64,000 bases of DNA from Paenibacillus wynnii (GCF_000757885.1 NZ_JQCR01000003.1:186001-250000); one strand, 5' to 3'. Positions 43,471 to 53,084 are shown, counted from the first letter of the stretch. Numbers and translations: made by a program. Notes: generated from the letters alone by a model not told the origin.

Positions 43471-45339
43471 TTATTCGTCCTTCGGGGCAACGTCAGGCAA
43501 TTGCAAAATATAACTGTTTGACATATTCAGAAGCTTATTTACGGCATTGAATTGTGCCTCTGTAGATCCTTCTTTAGTTATGGAGTTGTCGGTCAAATTA
43601 TAGTTGGTTCCATCGGCATAAGATACACCCGTTAAGTACATGCTCGAGTCATTAATGAATGATCCCTTTGGCAGAAAATGTCTTACGGGAAGCAGGTTGG
43701 TCTTGTGATTGAATAAGTCTTCACCAAAGTGGATCTGATCCTCAAGGGAAACCCCTAGCAGATTAGCTACCGTTGGCAAAATATCGATCTGTCCGCCCGT
43801 TTGGCTAAAAATAGCAGGTTGACCTATGCCCGGAGCATGAACAATGAAGGGAAGGTTGAACATATCTGTATATCCATACTCTCGGCCTACCGATTCCTTC
43901 ATTAAATCCTTCTCGTCACTTCCTAATGAATAGAGGGGTAAGCCTTGATGATCCCCATAGAATACGACAACGCTGTTCTCCCACAATCCTCTGGTCTTTA
44001 AATCGTCCAGAAATTGACCCATCGCGTAATCTGCATAATTCTGAGACTGAATATAATCACCTACCAATGTACCTTCGAACCGTTCAGGAAGTTTAATCTT
44101 GAATTTGGATTCTGGCAGTTTATAAGGGTGATGGGCACTCATTGAAATAACCATAGCATAGAAGGGATTCTCTTCGGCGTCTAATCTGACTAGTTCAGGG
44201 ACTGTTTTTGCGAACAATACCTCGTCCGAGGAGCCGAATGCGATATGATCATCGTCTCCATAAAAGGCTTGATCGTAATATTTGTCAAAGTCTAATGTTT
44301 TGTATAATGCCTCACGGTTCCAGAACTCTACGCTATTCGTATGAAATGTAGCGGTCTCATACCCTTGTGCCTTCATTAACTTGGGCAGGCTGGGAAGCGA
44401 CTTATCCATGTACTTGGATGAGGTTGCGGCCTCATGGTGGGGAATATAAAGGGAAGTATTGACTACAAATTCCGCATCCGAGGTTGTTCCTTGCCCTGCG
44501 CTAGAATAGAAGTTATCGAAATACAATTCATTCTTCACCATTTTATTGATGTTAGGGGTAATTTCTTGCCCATCGATCTTAAGGCCTATCAGGAAGGTTT
44601 GGAAGGATTCCATCTGCACTACAATCAGGTTCTTTCCTTTGGCAGCTGCCCAATATTGCGGGGATACCGGCTCTGTAATCCCTTTAGCTTCATTAATGGA
44701 GGCTTGAGTAATATCCTTGCTATCGATCATTTCTTCACTCTCTGTGCTGTCGGCAAAAAGTGTATAGAGCTCGTAATTAAGGATTCCCATGCTTTCTGCC
44801 TTTTTGTTCTCGTTCATACTGGCATGATTAGGCCAAATGCTGAAAAGACAAAGGGCAATGGATCCACTTATGATACCGAACAGAACCGTTCTATTCATGC
44901 GCTTCATGCCCCGGTCCTTCCAGCGTGTAATATATTTCGGACGGAACATATAGAACATAAATACAATAATATCTACAAAAATGAATAAATAATAGGGATC
45001 AAGTAGGGAGTAGGTGCTTTCCCCGACTTTTGTTACCTTATCGGCTTGCTCCAAGGCATGATAAGTGACGATAACGCCATAATACTTGTAGTACATTAGG
45101 ACGGCAAAATAAATCACTGATATAAATAAGTTGGCGACCATGTAATAAAGAAACTTTCGCTTGGATGCCATCCATTCAATGAGTCCAAATACAATGAAGA
45201 AGAAAGGAATCTCAGTGAGCAATATACTCCATGATGGACCATCGCTAAATACCACGAACCACGCTACCGCACTTTTCAGCAGCAGGACAAAGCTAAAGCC
45301 TAAAAATGGCCTGTTTCTAATGTCGAACTCTTTTCTCAT
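43471..45339 (-). CDS. LtaS-type phosphoglycerol transferase
   Basis: ATG 45339 lies nine bases after AGGGGAG; the ATG at 45348 is adjacent to it. The 622-residue enzyme has five membrane helices in the first 175 residues and an extracellular sulfatase-fold domain. The metal-binding Glu in VVQMESFQ (about 243), the nucleophile Thr in GQGTTSDAEF (about 287) and the FYGDHQG segment are in place. Such enzymes polymerise or prime glycerol-phosphate chains of lipoteichoic acid using phosphatidylglycerol. Whether this is the main synthase or a YfnI/YqgS/YvgJ-like paralogue cannot be told. It is transcribed alone. Confidence 0.9.
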   Translation of the reverse strand: MRKEFDIRNRPFLGFSFVLLLKSAVAWFVVFSDGPSWSILLTEIPFFFIVFGLIEWMASKRKFLYYMVANLFISVIYFAVLMYYKYYGVIVTYHALEQADKVTKVGESTYSLLDPYYLFIFVDIIVFMFYMFRPKYITRWKDRGMKRMNRTVLFGIISGSIALCLFSIWPNHASMNENKKAESMGILNYELYTLFADSTESEEMIDSKDITQASINEAKGITEPVSPQYWAAAKGKNLIVVQMESFQTFLIGLKIDGQEITPNINKMVKNELYFDNFYSSAGQGTTSDAEFVVNTSLYIPHHEAATSSKYMDKSLPSLPKLMKAQGYETATFHTNSVEFWNREALYKTLDFDKYYDQAFYGDDDHIAFGSSDEVLFAKTVPELVRLDAEENPFYAMVISMSAHHPYKLPESKFKIKLPERFEGTLVGDYIQSQNYADYAMGQFLDDLKTRGLWENSVVVFYGDHQGLPLYSLGSDEKDLMKESVGREYGYTDMFNLPFIVHAPGIGQPAIFSQTGGQIDILPTVANLLGVSLEDQIHFGEDLFNHKTNLLPVRHFLPKGSFINDSSMYLTGVSYADGTNYNLTDNSITKEGSTEAQFNAVNKLLNMSNSYILQLPDVAPKDE

Positions 45340-45804
45340 ATTCTGCATCTCCCCTGTTAAAGCACACTCTAAAGCCTATACACATCAGTCCTATTGAGCA
45401 TTAGTAAGTAAATGCACAGACGCTTATTATGCTCCAGATATTTCCTTCTGTCAAAAGGCGAAAAGGGGGTATAAAACGCATCAAATGGCGATAAAAGGCA
45501 ATTTTATGGATGAAACCCTCTTCAATCGTTTCTACACATGTTTTTGGAAAAAAGTCCCTTATAAGAGATTAAGTAATCCTAAAAAGGATAATGAAATAAC
45601 GCATAGAAAAATTTAATCTACGTGAAATGTTCTGAACACAAAGAAATCGATAATAAGAGGTATAATAAGTATGGTTGCGGTATGATACTATTAAAAAGAA
45701 TTAAAGGAAAATGAAGCATTCTAATGTATTATCATGCATTTTAGAGTTTGAATAGGGATAATCAAAGATTTTACACAAAAAATATCATTTTTTGTCGCTT
45801 TTTA
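45340..45804. other. AT-rich gap between divergent LtaS-like and spermidine genes
   Basis: No ORF with a ribosome site is present. The stretch becomes markedly A/T rich toward 45870, with TATGATACT and similar boxes near 45690. It should hold the LtaS-like promoter on the minus strand, but I could not pick one with confidence, and no riboswitch was recognised. Confidence 0.4.
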
Positions 45805-45833
45805 TTGATTTATTGGAGCATATTATGTATAAT
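45805..45833 (+). promoter_or_regulatory. Promoter of the carboxynorspermidine operon
   Basis: -35 TTGATT (45805-45810), a 17-base spacer and a perfect -10 TATAAT (45828-45833). Confidence 0.65.
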
Positions 45834-45878
45834 CAGGCTTGTTGATTTTTTGCAAACGGAAATTAGGGGGTTTTGAAT

Positions 45879-47078
45879 TTGGGAAAAGCTTTAATTATTG
45901 GAGCTGGCGGAGTATCTAGTGTTGTTGTTCATAAATGTTGCCAGAACCCGGATGTATTCGAAGAGATTTGTATTGCAAGCAGAACGGTCGCTAAGTGCGA
46001 CGCTCTGAAAGATAAATTAGATGGAGGCCGTACAAAGATTCAAACGGCTCAGCTTGATGCTGATAATACGGATGAAGTAATCGCACTGATTAAGAGCTTC
46101 CAGCCGGATGTTGTTATCAATGTTGCTCTCCCATATCAGGACCTGACTATTATGGATGCTTGCCTGGCAACAGGAGTGCACTATGTAGATACTGCCAACT
46201 ACGAACCACAGGATACAGCTAAATTTGAATATTCCTGGCAGTGGGCTTATAAGGAAAGATTTGAAAAAGCGGGCATCACCGCGCTTCTCGGAAGCGGCTT
46301 TGACCCTGGGGTTACGGGTGTGTTCACGGCTTACGCTCAAAAACATTATTTTGATGAAATTCACACGATTGATATCGTGGATGCTAATGCGGGCGACCAT
46401 GGTTACCCTTTTGCAACCAACTTCAATCCTGAAATAAATATTCGTGAGATTACAGCAAACGGCCGCTATTTCGAAAACGGCGAATGGATTGAAACCGCTC
46501 CTCTTTCCGAGAAAAAAGTATATGACCTTCCGGAAATCGGTCCGAAGGATATCTATCTTCTGTACCATGAAGAATTGGAATCCCTGGCTAAGAATATCAA
46601 GGGCGTGAAGAAAATCAGATTCTGGATGACGTTCTCCCAGAACTATCTGACTCACTTGAAGGTTCTTGAGAATGTTGGCATGACTTCTATCGAACCTATT
46701 ATATATGAAGGTAAAGAGATCGTTCCTTTGCAATTCTTGAAAGCTATTTTGCCGGATCCAGCATCTCTGGGACCTAGAACTAAGGGTAAAACAAATATCG
46801 GCTGTATTATTCAAGGAACCAAAGACGGCAAGCCTAAAACATATTATGTTTACAACGTATGTGTACATGAAGAATGCTACGCAGAAGTGGGCTCACAGGC
46901 TATTTCCTATACTACAGGGGTTCCAGCGATGATCGGTGCAATGTTGATTATCAAAGGCATCTGGAAAAAACCAGGCGTATACAACGTTGAAGAGTTTAAC
47001 CCAGATCCATTTATGGAAGAACTGAATAAACAAGGGCTGCCTTGGCAGGAAGATTTCTCGCCAACGCTGCTCGACTAA
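45879..47078 (+). CDS. Carboxynorspermidine synthase (saccharopine-dehydrogenase-like)
   Basis: The TTG at 45879 lies eight bases after AGGGGG and gives MGKALIIGAGGVSSVV, the normal dinucleotide-binding start; a TTG at 45873 is too near the ribosome site. The 399-residue protein belongs to the saccharopine dehydrogenase superfamily, with the segments NVALPYQDLTIMDACLATGVHYVDTANYE split over the second half of the Rossmann fold and GSGFDPGVTGVF. Paired with NspC it condenses aspartate semialdehyde with a diamine (putrescine or diaminopropane) using NADPH to make carboxy(nor)spermidine. Gene order and an 11-base gap to nspC support this reading. Confidence 0.88.
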   Translation: MGKALIIGAGGVSSVVVHKCCQNPDVFEEICIASRTVAKCDALKDKLDGGRTKIQTAQLDADNTDEVIALIKSFQPDVVINVALPYQDLTIMDACLATGVHYVDTANYEPQDTAKFEYSWQWAYKERFEKAGITALLGSGFDPGVTGVFTAYAQKHYFDEIHTIDIVDANAGDHGYPFATNFNPEINIREITANGRYFENGEWIETAPLSEKKVYDLPEIGPKDIYLLYHEELESLAKNIKGVKKIRFWMTFSQNYLTHLKVLENVGMTSIEPIIYEGKEIVPLQFLKAILPDPASLGPRTKGKTNIGCIIQGTKDGKPKTYYVYNVCVHEECYAEVGSQAISYTTGVPAMIGAMLIIKGIWKKPGVYNVEEFNPDPFMEELNKQGLPWQEDFSPTLLD

Positions 47079-47088
47079 GGGCTTAGCG

Positions 47089-48225
47089 ATGGATATTGAT
47101 ATCAGCACGATGCCGTCACCCGCTTATATTATAGATGAGCGATTGTTAATCAAGAATTTAGAGACTTTGAATTATGTACAGGAGCGTACGGGTGCCAAAA
47201 TTTTGCTCGCGCAAAAGGGTTTCTCCATGCACTCCATGTATCCGCTGATCGCTAAATACTTGCATGGTGTTACCTCCAGCTCTTTATTCGAAGCCAGATT
47301 GGGCTTTGAAAAAATGGGCAAAGAGGTGCATGTATATGCGCCAGCTTATGTGGACTCGGAGTTCGCCGAGCTGCTGGAGTACAGCGATCATATTGTTTTT
47401 AACTCTTTTGATCAATGGAACCGTTTTAAGGATCGGGTGCAAAGCGCACCTAAGACAATCAGTTGCGGGATCCGGGTGAATCCGGAATACTCCGAGATTG
47501 AAATTCCTCTATATGATCCATGCTACAACTACTCCAGAATGGGAGTAACACTGCCGAGCTTCCGTCCGGATGGTCTTGAAGGCATTAATGGACTGCATTT
47601 CCATACCATGTGTGAGCAAAACTCGGATACCTTGGAGCGTACGCTTAAGGTAGTGGAAGAGAAATTCGGACAGTATCTTCACGGCATGAAATGGCTTAAT
47701 TTTGGCGGCGGTCATCATATCACTCGTCCCGATTATGATCTGGAGACGTTGATTCGCTGCATTACGTATATGCAAGAGAAATACGATGTTCAGATTTATC
47801 TGGAACCGGGAGAGGCGATCGCCCTCAACACCGGATATCTGGTAGCGACCGTTCTAGACACTATGCATAATGGTATGGATATCGCGATATTGGATACCTC
47901 TGCCGAATGCCATATGCCGGACGTTCTCGCAATGCCGTATCGTCCAGGTATTATTGACGCTGGTCAGCCAGGTGAATTTGCCTATACGTACAGACTTGGT
48001 GGCATGACCTGCCTGGCAGGTGACGTCATCGGAGATTATTCCTTCAAAGAGCCCTTGAAATACGGTGACAAGTTGGTATTCACTGATATGGGTCACTATA
48101 CGATGGTGAAGAATCATATGTTCAACGGCGTGAACCTGCCGGCCATCGCTTCGTACAACGAAGAAGAAGGCATCAAGGTCATTCGTCAATTTGCGTATGA
48201 GGATTTCAGCGGTCGGTTGTCTTAA
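47089..48225 (+). CDS. nspC: Carboxynorspermidine decarboxylase
   Basis: The 378-residue PLP enzyme is an alanine-racemase-fold decarboxylase of the NspC type: opening SPAYIIDERLLIKNLETL, the PLP lysine K43 in LLAQKGFSM, the FHTMCEQN segment and the phosphate loop NFGGGHHI. A second-active-site cysteine segment, ILDTSAECHMPDVL, is also clear. It removes the carboxyl group of carboxynorspermidine or carboxyspermidine to finish the polyamine. It follows the synthase by 11 bases and a terminator closes the pair. This is the route used instead of S-adenosylmethionine decarboxylase. Confidence 0.92.
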   Translation: MDIDISTMPSPAYIIDERLLIKNLETLNYVQERTGAKILLAQKGFSMHSMYPLIAKYLHGVTSSSLFEARLGFEKMGKEVHVYAPAYVDSEFAELLEYSDHIVFNSFDQWNRFKDRVQSAPKTISCGIRVNPEYSEIEIPLYDPCYNYSRMGVTLPSFRPDGLEGINGLHFHTMCEQNSDTLERTLKVVEEKFGQYLHGMKWLNFGGGHHITRPDYDLETLIRCITYMQEKYDVQIYLEPGEAIALNTGYLVATVLDTMHNGMDIAILDTSAECHMPDVLAMPYRPGIIDAGQPGEFAYTYRLGGMTCLAGDVIGDYSFKEPLKYGDKLVFTDMGHYTMVKNHMFNGVNLPAIASYNEEEGIKVIRQFAYEDFSGRLS

Positions 48226-48241
48226 AGTTTATATGTAATAA

Positions 48242-48275
48242 AAAGGTGTCCCTAATTATGGGACACCTTTTTTTT
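48242..48275 (+). terminator. Terminator of the carboxynorspermidine operon
   Basis: AAAGGTGTCCC pairs with GGGACACCTTT, followed by five more T. Confidence 0.92.
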
Positions 48276-48361
48276 GAATCAGAGAGGCTGTACATTATAG
48301 TTGAACAAAATTTCGGAGGCGAAAAAGCGATTTGGAGTAGGAGTACGGTAGTGGTTTGGAA

Positions 48362-48494
48362 TGGACGCTCCGCGAACGGACCGTTGTTCCAATCGCTGTT
48401 GTCTCCAGATTTTATTTATTCCCCTTAGCGGTGAAAATCCGGAGACAAAGGCGACCGCTATCGCTTTTCCACAATCGTTCAGTTCTCTCCGCTG
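48362..48494 (+). repeat. Dispersed structured intergenic repeat, copy C
   Basis: TGGACGCTCCGCGAACGGAC opens the copy; the core TTGTCTCCAGAT...ATCCGGAGACAA surrounds a short loop and is followed by AGGCGACCGCTATCGC and CTCTCCGCTG. It is the best match to copy B (5362-5495, minus). The ORFs that cross it have no ribosome site. It accounts for most of the 324-base gap between nspC and the RCC1/stalk gene. Confidence 0.85.
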
Positions 48495-48549
48495 TTTTGA
48501 GCCGAGAAAGTTTCTTCACAAAAAGAAATACTAAAACCACTTGCATTAA

Positions 48550-50121
48550 TTACTTCATCGTTATGGAAATAAGTTCTTCCTGAGGTAACCATTCGACGGT
48601 TGCACCCAGTTTCTCACTAATAAAACGCAGAGGCAGATACATCGTGCCGTTCACGATGAACGGAAGGGTTGGAAGGTTAACGGCTTCATTATTCACAGCA
48701 GTTTCTCCGGTAACAGCATTGATGCTGATCGTAAGGGCCGTCTTGTTCGCATCGCTGCGAACGATGGATATTTTTTTATCTACTTTGTTCATCATAGTCC
48801 CCGGTTTTGCAGGGTTGGGAACTGTGGTAACATCCTGTTTAAAGGTAATTAGGGCTCCCATTTTCTCAAACAGGGAACGGAGAGGGATGAAGTTCTGACC
48901 GTTACGCGTAATTACGCCATTAGTAAAAGCTACACTCTCGCCGTTCAAGGAGACGGAGATAGGCCTTTGTACAGGTACTAGACCCTCAAGGCTGAATTCG
49001 GAGTCCCCATAACCCAGCTCTGCATGATAATTGATACCCCAACCCCAAAGGGTTCCGTCATTTTTTTGCATAATAACATGGCGTCCACCACCTTTAATAA
49101 TACTGATTCCCGAAGCGATAGGGATGAACTTCGCATTGGAAGGTAAGGTTTCCCGCTCAATAGAGGTTTCATAGACTTTGCCATCCTGGGTTAATACTAT
49201 AATGGATCGTTCTACAACGAATGCCTCTTTTACATCGATGATCCCTGTTAAGAGGATAGGAGCTTCTTGTTCATTATACGTTTTACCGTCCGACCAACCC
49301 GTTATTGTGGATCCCCAGAACCACAAGCGGGATTGTTCGTCAATAGCCACGGCTGAATACCCGTTGTATTTAATCGAAAGAATATTCGATAATGTGGAAG
49401 TAGGAGAGGGGATTACCACAGAGGCATCAGATGCCACTACCTTCTCAGACGAATAGATGGATTGAATGGGCCAGCTCCATACAGTTCCGTCTTTCTTAAG
49501 TACATAGTTTTTTTGCAGTTGGATGACGTCCGTTAGATTTGCCACAGGCTCAAAGGTGGCAAGCTTATCGTGGCTTGTCCATACGGTTCCATCTTTCTTC
49601 AAGAAGAGGAAACGCTCCCAGTAACCTTGCTTGTTACTCTCAGTATACCAATCCACTGCGGCAACATTGTCTATCCCGGTAATAGGCGTAAAGGCAGATG
49701 AAGTACCATCAGAAGATAGGACGGAACTAAATACGGCTCCCTCTGCGTTAACCGCAATTGTCCGGTTTCCCACGGGGAAGATTCCGGTCACATTGTTCAA
49801 CTCATCAACAGAGGTTGCTGTCATCATCAAAGTGGTCGAGTGAGTATCCAGTTTCCATACAGATAGATCCTTTCTAGTGACTAGTAAGCCTGCCAGCGAA
49901 TTATAGCTTGCTTGCACATCAGTCAAGCCCGGTACTTGTGTAGGAACGGATCTGAGCCCACCCCACAACCATAGACTCCCGTCATTTTTGATCAGATGAT
50001 TTGGTCCAAAAGATGTAATACTGGAAGCTGTTGCATTAGTTGCTTCTGTCCCCGCAGCGGAGACATTTAAGGCACAGACTAAACTTAGAAAAGTGCCCCA
50101 AAAAATTGCCCATTTCTTCAT
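48550..50121 (-). CDS. Secreted RCC1-repeat protein with C-terminal stalk domain
   Basis: The 523-residue protein has a signal peptide (about residues 1-22, ending VSAAG). Residues 30-380 carry RCC1-like blades, shown by recurring units such as NDGSLWLWGG, KDGTVWSW and the best, NDGTLWGWGINYHAELGYGDSE. Residues 390-523 are a copper-amine-oxidase N-terminal ('stalk') domain with its two PLRSLFEKMGA / PLRFISEKLGATVEW motifs and the TMYLPLRF strand. Such stalk domains are common at the surface of Paenibacillus and are thought to aid attachment or oligomer formation. No enzyme motif is seen. It is a single gene. Confidence 0.82.
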   Translation of the reverse strand: MKKWAIFWGTFLSLVCALNVSAAGTEATNATASSITSFGPNHLIKNDGSLWLWGGLRSVPTQVPGLTDVQASYNSLAGLLVTRKDLSVWKLDTHSTTLMMTATSVDELNNVTGIFPVGNRTIAVNAEGAVFSSVLSSDGTSSAFTPITGIDNVAAVDWYTESNKQGYWERFLFLKKDGTVWTSHDKLATFEPVANLTDVIQLQKNYVLKKDGTVWSWPIQSIYSSEKVVASDASVVIPSPTSTLSNILSIKYNGYSAVAIDEQSRLWFWGSTITGWSDGKTYNEQEAPILLTGIIDVKEAFVVERSIIVLTQDGKVYETSIERETLPSNAKFIPIASGISIIKGGGRHVIMQKNDGTLWGWGINYHAELGYGDSEFSLEGLVPVQRPISVSLNGESVAFTNGVITRNGQNFIPLRSLFEKMGALITFKQDVTTVPNPAKPGTMMNKVDKKISIVRSDANKTALTISINAVTGETAVNNEAVNLPTLPFIVNGTMYLPLRFISEKLGATVEWLPQEELISITMK

Positions 50122-50312
50122 ACAAATACCCCTCGTCTCTTTGTGTAATTTTCCTAAAAAGTTAAATATATCAAATATCTTAACATAAGATTAGACGCCG
50201 AAAACAGTCATAAGTTACTTGAAATTAATACGCTCCTTTGATGCCCTCCTATGATACAATAGTTTAGTCTGTTTTTAGGCATTGCCCGCATTCGAGGAGG
50301 AGTTCAGAATCA

Positions 50313-50936
50313 ATGACACACGCACCATTTATTGCCGTAGAGGGTCCGATAGGGGCCGGGAAGACTACACTGGCTACTATGCTTTCCACAGAATTTCAGC
50401 TCCCGATTATCAAGGAAATTGTCGAGGAGAATCCTTTTCTGGACAAGTTCTACCGGAACATGGATGATTGGAGCTTTCAGTTGGAGATGTTCTTTCTCTG
50501 CAACCGGTACAAGCAGCTTGAAGATACCGTCATGCAGTACATAGATAAGGGTAAGCCCGTCATTTCGGATTATCATATTTATAAGAATCTTATCTTTAGT
50601 GAGCGTACTCTGAAGGGGACGAAGCGGGATAAATACCGCCAGATTTACCATGTTCTAACCGATGACCTACCGAAGCCTAATGTCATTCTTTATATTCGGG
50701 CAGATCTCGATACACTTCTTAAACGGATTGATAAACGCGGCCGATCCTTTGAAGATGCTATGGACACCGCGTATTTACAGCAATTAATAGAAGATTATGA
50801 TGAGGCGATGACTTCTCTGGCCATTCGGGAACCGTCGACCCCTATTATCACGATAGATGGAAATAAGGTCGATTTTGTAGAAAATAAAGATCAGTTCGCC
50901 GTCATCGCGTTACAAGTAAAGGAGCATATGCAATGA
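50313..50936 (+). CDS. dgk: Deoxynucleoside kinase, deoxyguanosine-kinase-like
   Basis: The 207-residue protein has the P-loop GPIGAGKTT (about 11-19), the substrate segment EENPFLDKFY and the DYHIYKN variant of the DRS/DRY signature. The lid RIDKRGRSFE is present. It belongs to the deoxynucleoside kinase family that salvages nucleosides. It overlaps the next gene by four bases (ATGA), the same pairing as dgk and dck in Bacillus. The assignment of dgk to the first gene rests on resemblance and is less sure than the family. GGAGGAG precedes the ATG. Confidence 0.85.
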   Translation: MTHAPFIAVEGPIGAGKTTLATMLSTEFQLPIIKEIVEENPFLDKFYRNMDDWSFQLEMFFLCNRYKQLEDTVMQYIDKGKPVISDYHIYKNLIFSERTLKGTKRDKYRQIYHVLTDDLPKPNVILYIRADLDTLLKRIDKRGRSFEDAMDTAYLQQLIEDYDEAMTSLAIREPSTPIITIDGNKVDFVENKDQFAVIALQVKEHMQ

Positions 50937-51589
50937 ATAAATATAACATCCCGGACAACGCATTAATTACCGTAGCAGGAACAGTGGGTGTGGGTAAATC
51001 TACTTTGACAGCGGCCCTAGCGGAACGGTTGAACTTTCAGACCTCACTTGAACAGGTTGATCATAACCCCTATCTGGAAAAGTTCTATCATGATTTCGAT
51101 AGATGGAGCTTTCATCTGCAAATCTATTTCCTGGCTGAACGTTTTAAGGAACAGAAGAAAATGTTTGAACTCGGTGGTGGCTTCGTGCAAGACCGTTCCA
51201 TCTATGAGGACACAGGTATTTTTGCTAAAATGCATGCGGATCAAGGCACGATGTCTAAGACCGATTATGAGACCTATACTAGTCTTTATGAAGCAATGGT
51301 TATGACTCCCTATTTTCCCCATCCCGATGTGCTAATTTATATTGAAGGCAGTCTGCCTTCCATTCTGACCCGTATTAACGAGCGCGGACGTGAGATGGAG
51401 ATTCAGACCGATGTCTCGTACTGGGAACAGATGCATGGCAGATACTCCGTGTGGATTGATCAATTCACTGCTTGTCCGGTACTCCGCCTAAATATTGATG
51501 AATATGATGTGAAAGATCCAGATTCCATGTCTAACATTCTTATGAAGGTTGGTAATGCCATTCGGAAGCCCGTGGTAAATAAAGCTTAA
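50933..51589 (+). CDS. dck: Deoxynucleoside kinase, deoxyadenosine/deoxycytidine-kinase-like
   Basis: The 218-residue protein has the P-loop GTVGVGKST, the DHNPYLEKFYHDFDRWSFHLQ substrate region, the canonical DRSIYED signature and the lid RINERGREME. The DRSIYED motif is typical of the deoxyadenosine/deoxycytidine branch. It is translationally coupled to the preceding kinase. Together the two can phosphorylate all purine deoxynucleosides and deoxycytidine from salvage. Confidence 0.87.
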   Translation: MNKYNIPDNALITVAGTVGVGKSTLTAALAERLNFQTSLEQVDHNPYLEKFYHDFDRWSFHLQIYFLAERFKEQKKMFELGGGFVQDRSIYEDTGIFAKMHADQGTMSKTDYETYTSLYEAMVMTPYFPHPDVLIYIEGSLPSILTRINERGREMEIQTDVSYWEQMHGRYSVWIDQFTACPVLRLNIDEYDVKDPDSMSNILMKVGNAIRKPVVNKA

Positions 51590-51606
51590 TATAAGATTTT
51601 TAACAA

Positions 51607-51647
51607 AGCGGCAGCTAAAGGGATAACCTTGGCGTGCCGTTTTTTGC
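51607..51647 (+). terminator. Terminator of the deoxynucleoside kinase operon
   Basis: GCGGCA pairs with TGCCGT, with an inner GG/CC pairing, then TTTTTG. Confidence 0.65.
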
Positions 51648-51707
51648 ATGTTACAATATGTTACAATACATGAATACGTTGAAGCAGAGAGGACGAGGTG
51701 ACTGAAG

Positions 51708-52883
51708 TTGAAGTATGATTTTGATGCCGTCATTAACCGCCGCAATACCCGTTCTTATAAATGGGATCAGTCCGAGAAATTGTTCGGTGACAAGGATATT
51801 ATGCCTTTGTGGGTAGCCGATATGGATTTCGAAAGTCCTCCAGCTGTAAAAGAAGCGATCCTTCGTCGTGTGGAGGAAGGTGTCTACGGTTATAGCGTAA
51901 GTAGTGAACCTTATAAAGAAGCAATCACCTCCTGGTTTAAAAGAAGACATGATTGGAATATTCAACCGGAGTGGATGACGGATTCCCCTGGGATTGTCAC
52001 CTCGTTAAGTTTGGCAGTGGAACTGTATAGTGAGCCGGGCGGTGAGGTAATAGTGCAGTCGCCAGTCTATTATCCTTTCTATGACGTCATTAATATGAAT
52101 GGCCGTAAGGTCGCTAAGAATCCGTTGATTCTGCAAAATGGCCGCTACGAGATGGATTATGACCAGTTAGAGGGATTGATGAAGGGTGGAGCTAAGCTTC
52201 TGCTGCTCTGTAGTCCGCATAATCCGGGGGGACGAGTCTGGGAGCGTGAAGAGCTGCTGAAGCTGGGAGAATTGTGCCTTGCTTATGGAGTAACCGTTAT
52301 ATCGGATGAAATTCATTGCGATTTAACTTTATCGGGGCATACTCATTATCCATTTGCCTCCTTATCCGAGGAGCTGGCTAATATTACACTAACGACACTG
52401 GCAGCAACCAAAACTTTTAATCTGCCGGGTATTCAAACTTCGTTCATTGTAGCCTCCAACCCGGATCTGAAACGGAAATTCGATATGCGCTTAAAAACTT
52501 TGAGTCTACATATGGCTCACTACTTTGCACCGGATGCGGTACAAGCCGCTTACAATGAAGGTGATGAATGGTTAGATGAGCTACTGGTGTATATTTCGGG
52601 TAACGTGGATTATGCGATCAGCTATATGTCAGAGCATTTGCCACAGGTGAAAGTGATGCGCCCAGAAGCTACTTATCTGTTGTGGATCGACTGCCGCGGA
52701 TTAAATAGGGATATCAATGGCCTCAAACAACTTATGTTCAAAGAAGCCAAAGTAGCTTTTAGTGAAGGATCGGTATTTGGGTCGGAGGGTGAAGGTTATC
52801 TGCGTATTAATCTGGCTTGTCCTAGATCGATTCTGCAGGAAGCTTTGGAACGTTTCTCAGAGGCTGCAAATCATAGTCTATAA
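51708..52883 (+). CDS. patB: PatB/MalY-family C-S lyase aminotransferase
   Basis: The TTG start at 51708 lies seven bases after GAGGTG. The 391-residue fold-type I PLP enzyme shows the family opening FDAVINRRNTRSYKWD and PLWVADMDFESPP, the SPHNPGGRVW motif, the ISDEIHCDL Asp and the PLP lysine in AATKTFNLPG. PatB-type enzymes cleave cystathionine or cysteine to homocysteine or pyruvate, sulfide and ammonia. No met genes adjoin it, so the physiological role is open. A terminator follows. Confidence 0.9.
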   Translation: MKYDFDAVINRRNTRSYKWDQSEKLFGDKDIMPLWVADMDFESPPAVKEAILRRVEEGVYGYSVSSEPYKEAITSWFKRRHDWNIQPEWMTDSPGIVTSLSLAVELYSEPGGEVIVQSPVYYPFYDVINMNGRKVAKNPLILQNGRYEMDYDQLEGLMKGGAKLLLLCSPHNPGGRVWEREELLKLGELCLAYGVTVISDEIHCDLTLSGHTHYPFASLSEELANITLTTLAATKTFNLPGIQTSFIVASNPDLKRKFDMRLKTLSLHMAHYFAPDAVQAAYNEGDEWLDELLVYISGNVDYAISYMSEHLPQVKVMRPEATYLLWIDCRGLNRDINGLKQLMFKEAKVAFSEGSVFGSEGEGYLRINLACPRSILQEALERFSEAANHSL

Positions 52884-52912
52884 AAAGATTCTAATAAGGC
52901 ACCCATTATAGA

Positions 52913-52952
52913 ACCGCTAATTACCTGAGTTTAGGTGATTGGCGGTTTTTTT
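52913..52952 (+). terminator. Terminator after patB
   Basis: ACCGCTAATTACCT pairs with AGGTGATTGGCGGT (G-T pairs and one mismatch), followed by seven T; the T run doubles as the start of a dispersed repeat. Confidence 0.85.
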
Positions 52953-53010
52953 AAAATATAAGAAAGTATAAGTTTTCAGTATACTTTGGTGGTAAAGCCG
53001 TTTCTTCTTG
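52946..53010 (+). repeat. Dispersed repeat R2, short copy
   Basis: After TTTTTTAAAATAT comes AAGTATA-AGTTTTCAG-TATACTT, a perfect inverted repeat, then TTGGTGGTAAAGCCGTTTCTTCTTG. The same blocks occur at 60316-60419, which has 39 extra bases between them. It lies between patB and the stalk/GH18 gene. Confidence 0.85.
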
Positions 53011-53084
53011 ATCTATTAATTTGCAAAAAATATCAATTTTGGTAGTATGATAGATGGACTATCTTAATAAAAAGGAGATTCGCT

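Noticed and set aside
44434..44988. Plus-strand ORF of 184 codons opposite the LtaS-like gene
   Set aside because: The opposite strand carries the full set of LtaS motifs; this frame has none.
46017..46868. Minus-strand ORF of 283 codons within the carboxynorspermidine synthase gene
   Set aside because: It is a shadow of a well-supported enzyme gene and has no family features or ribosome site.
48246..48583. Two small ORFs (60 and 75 codons) across repeat copy C
   Set aside because: They follow the repeat structure, lack ribosome sites and do not match copies A and B in frame.
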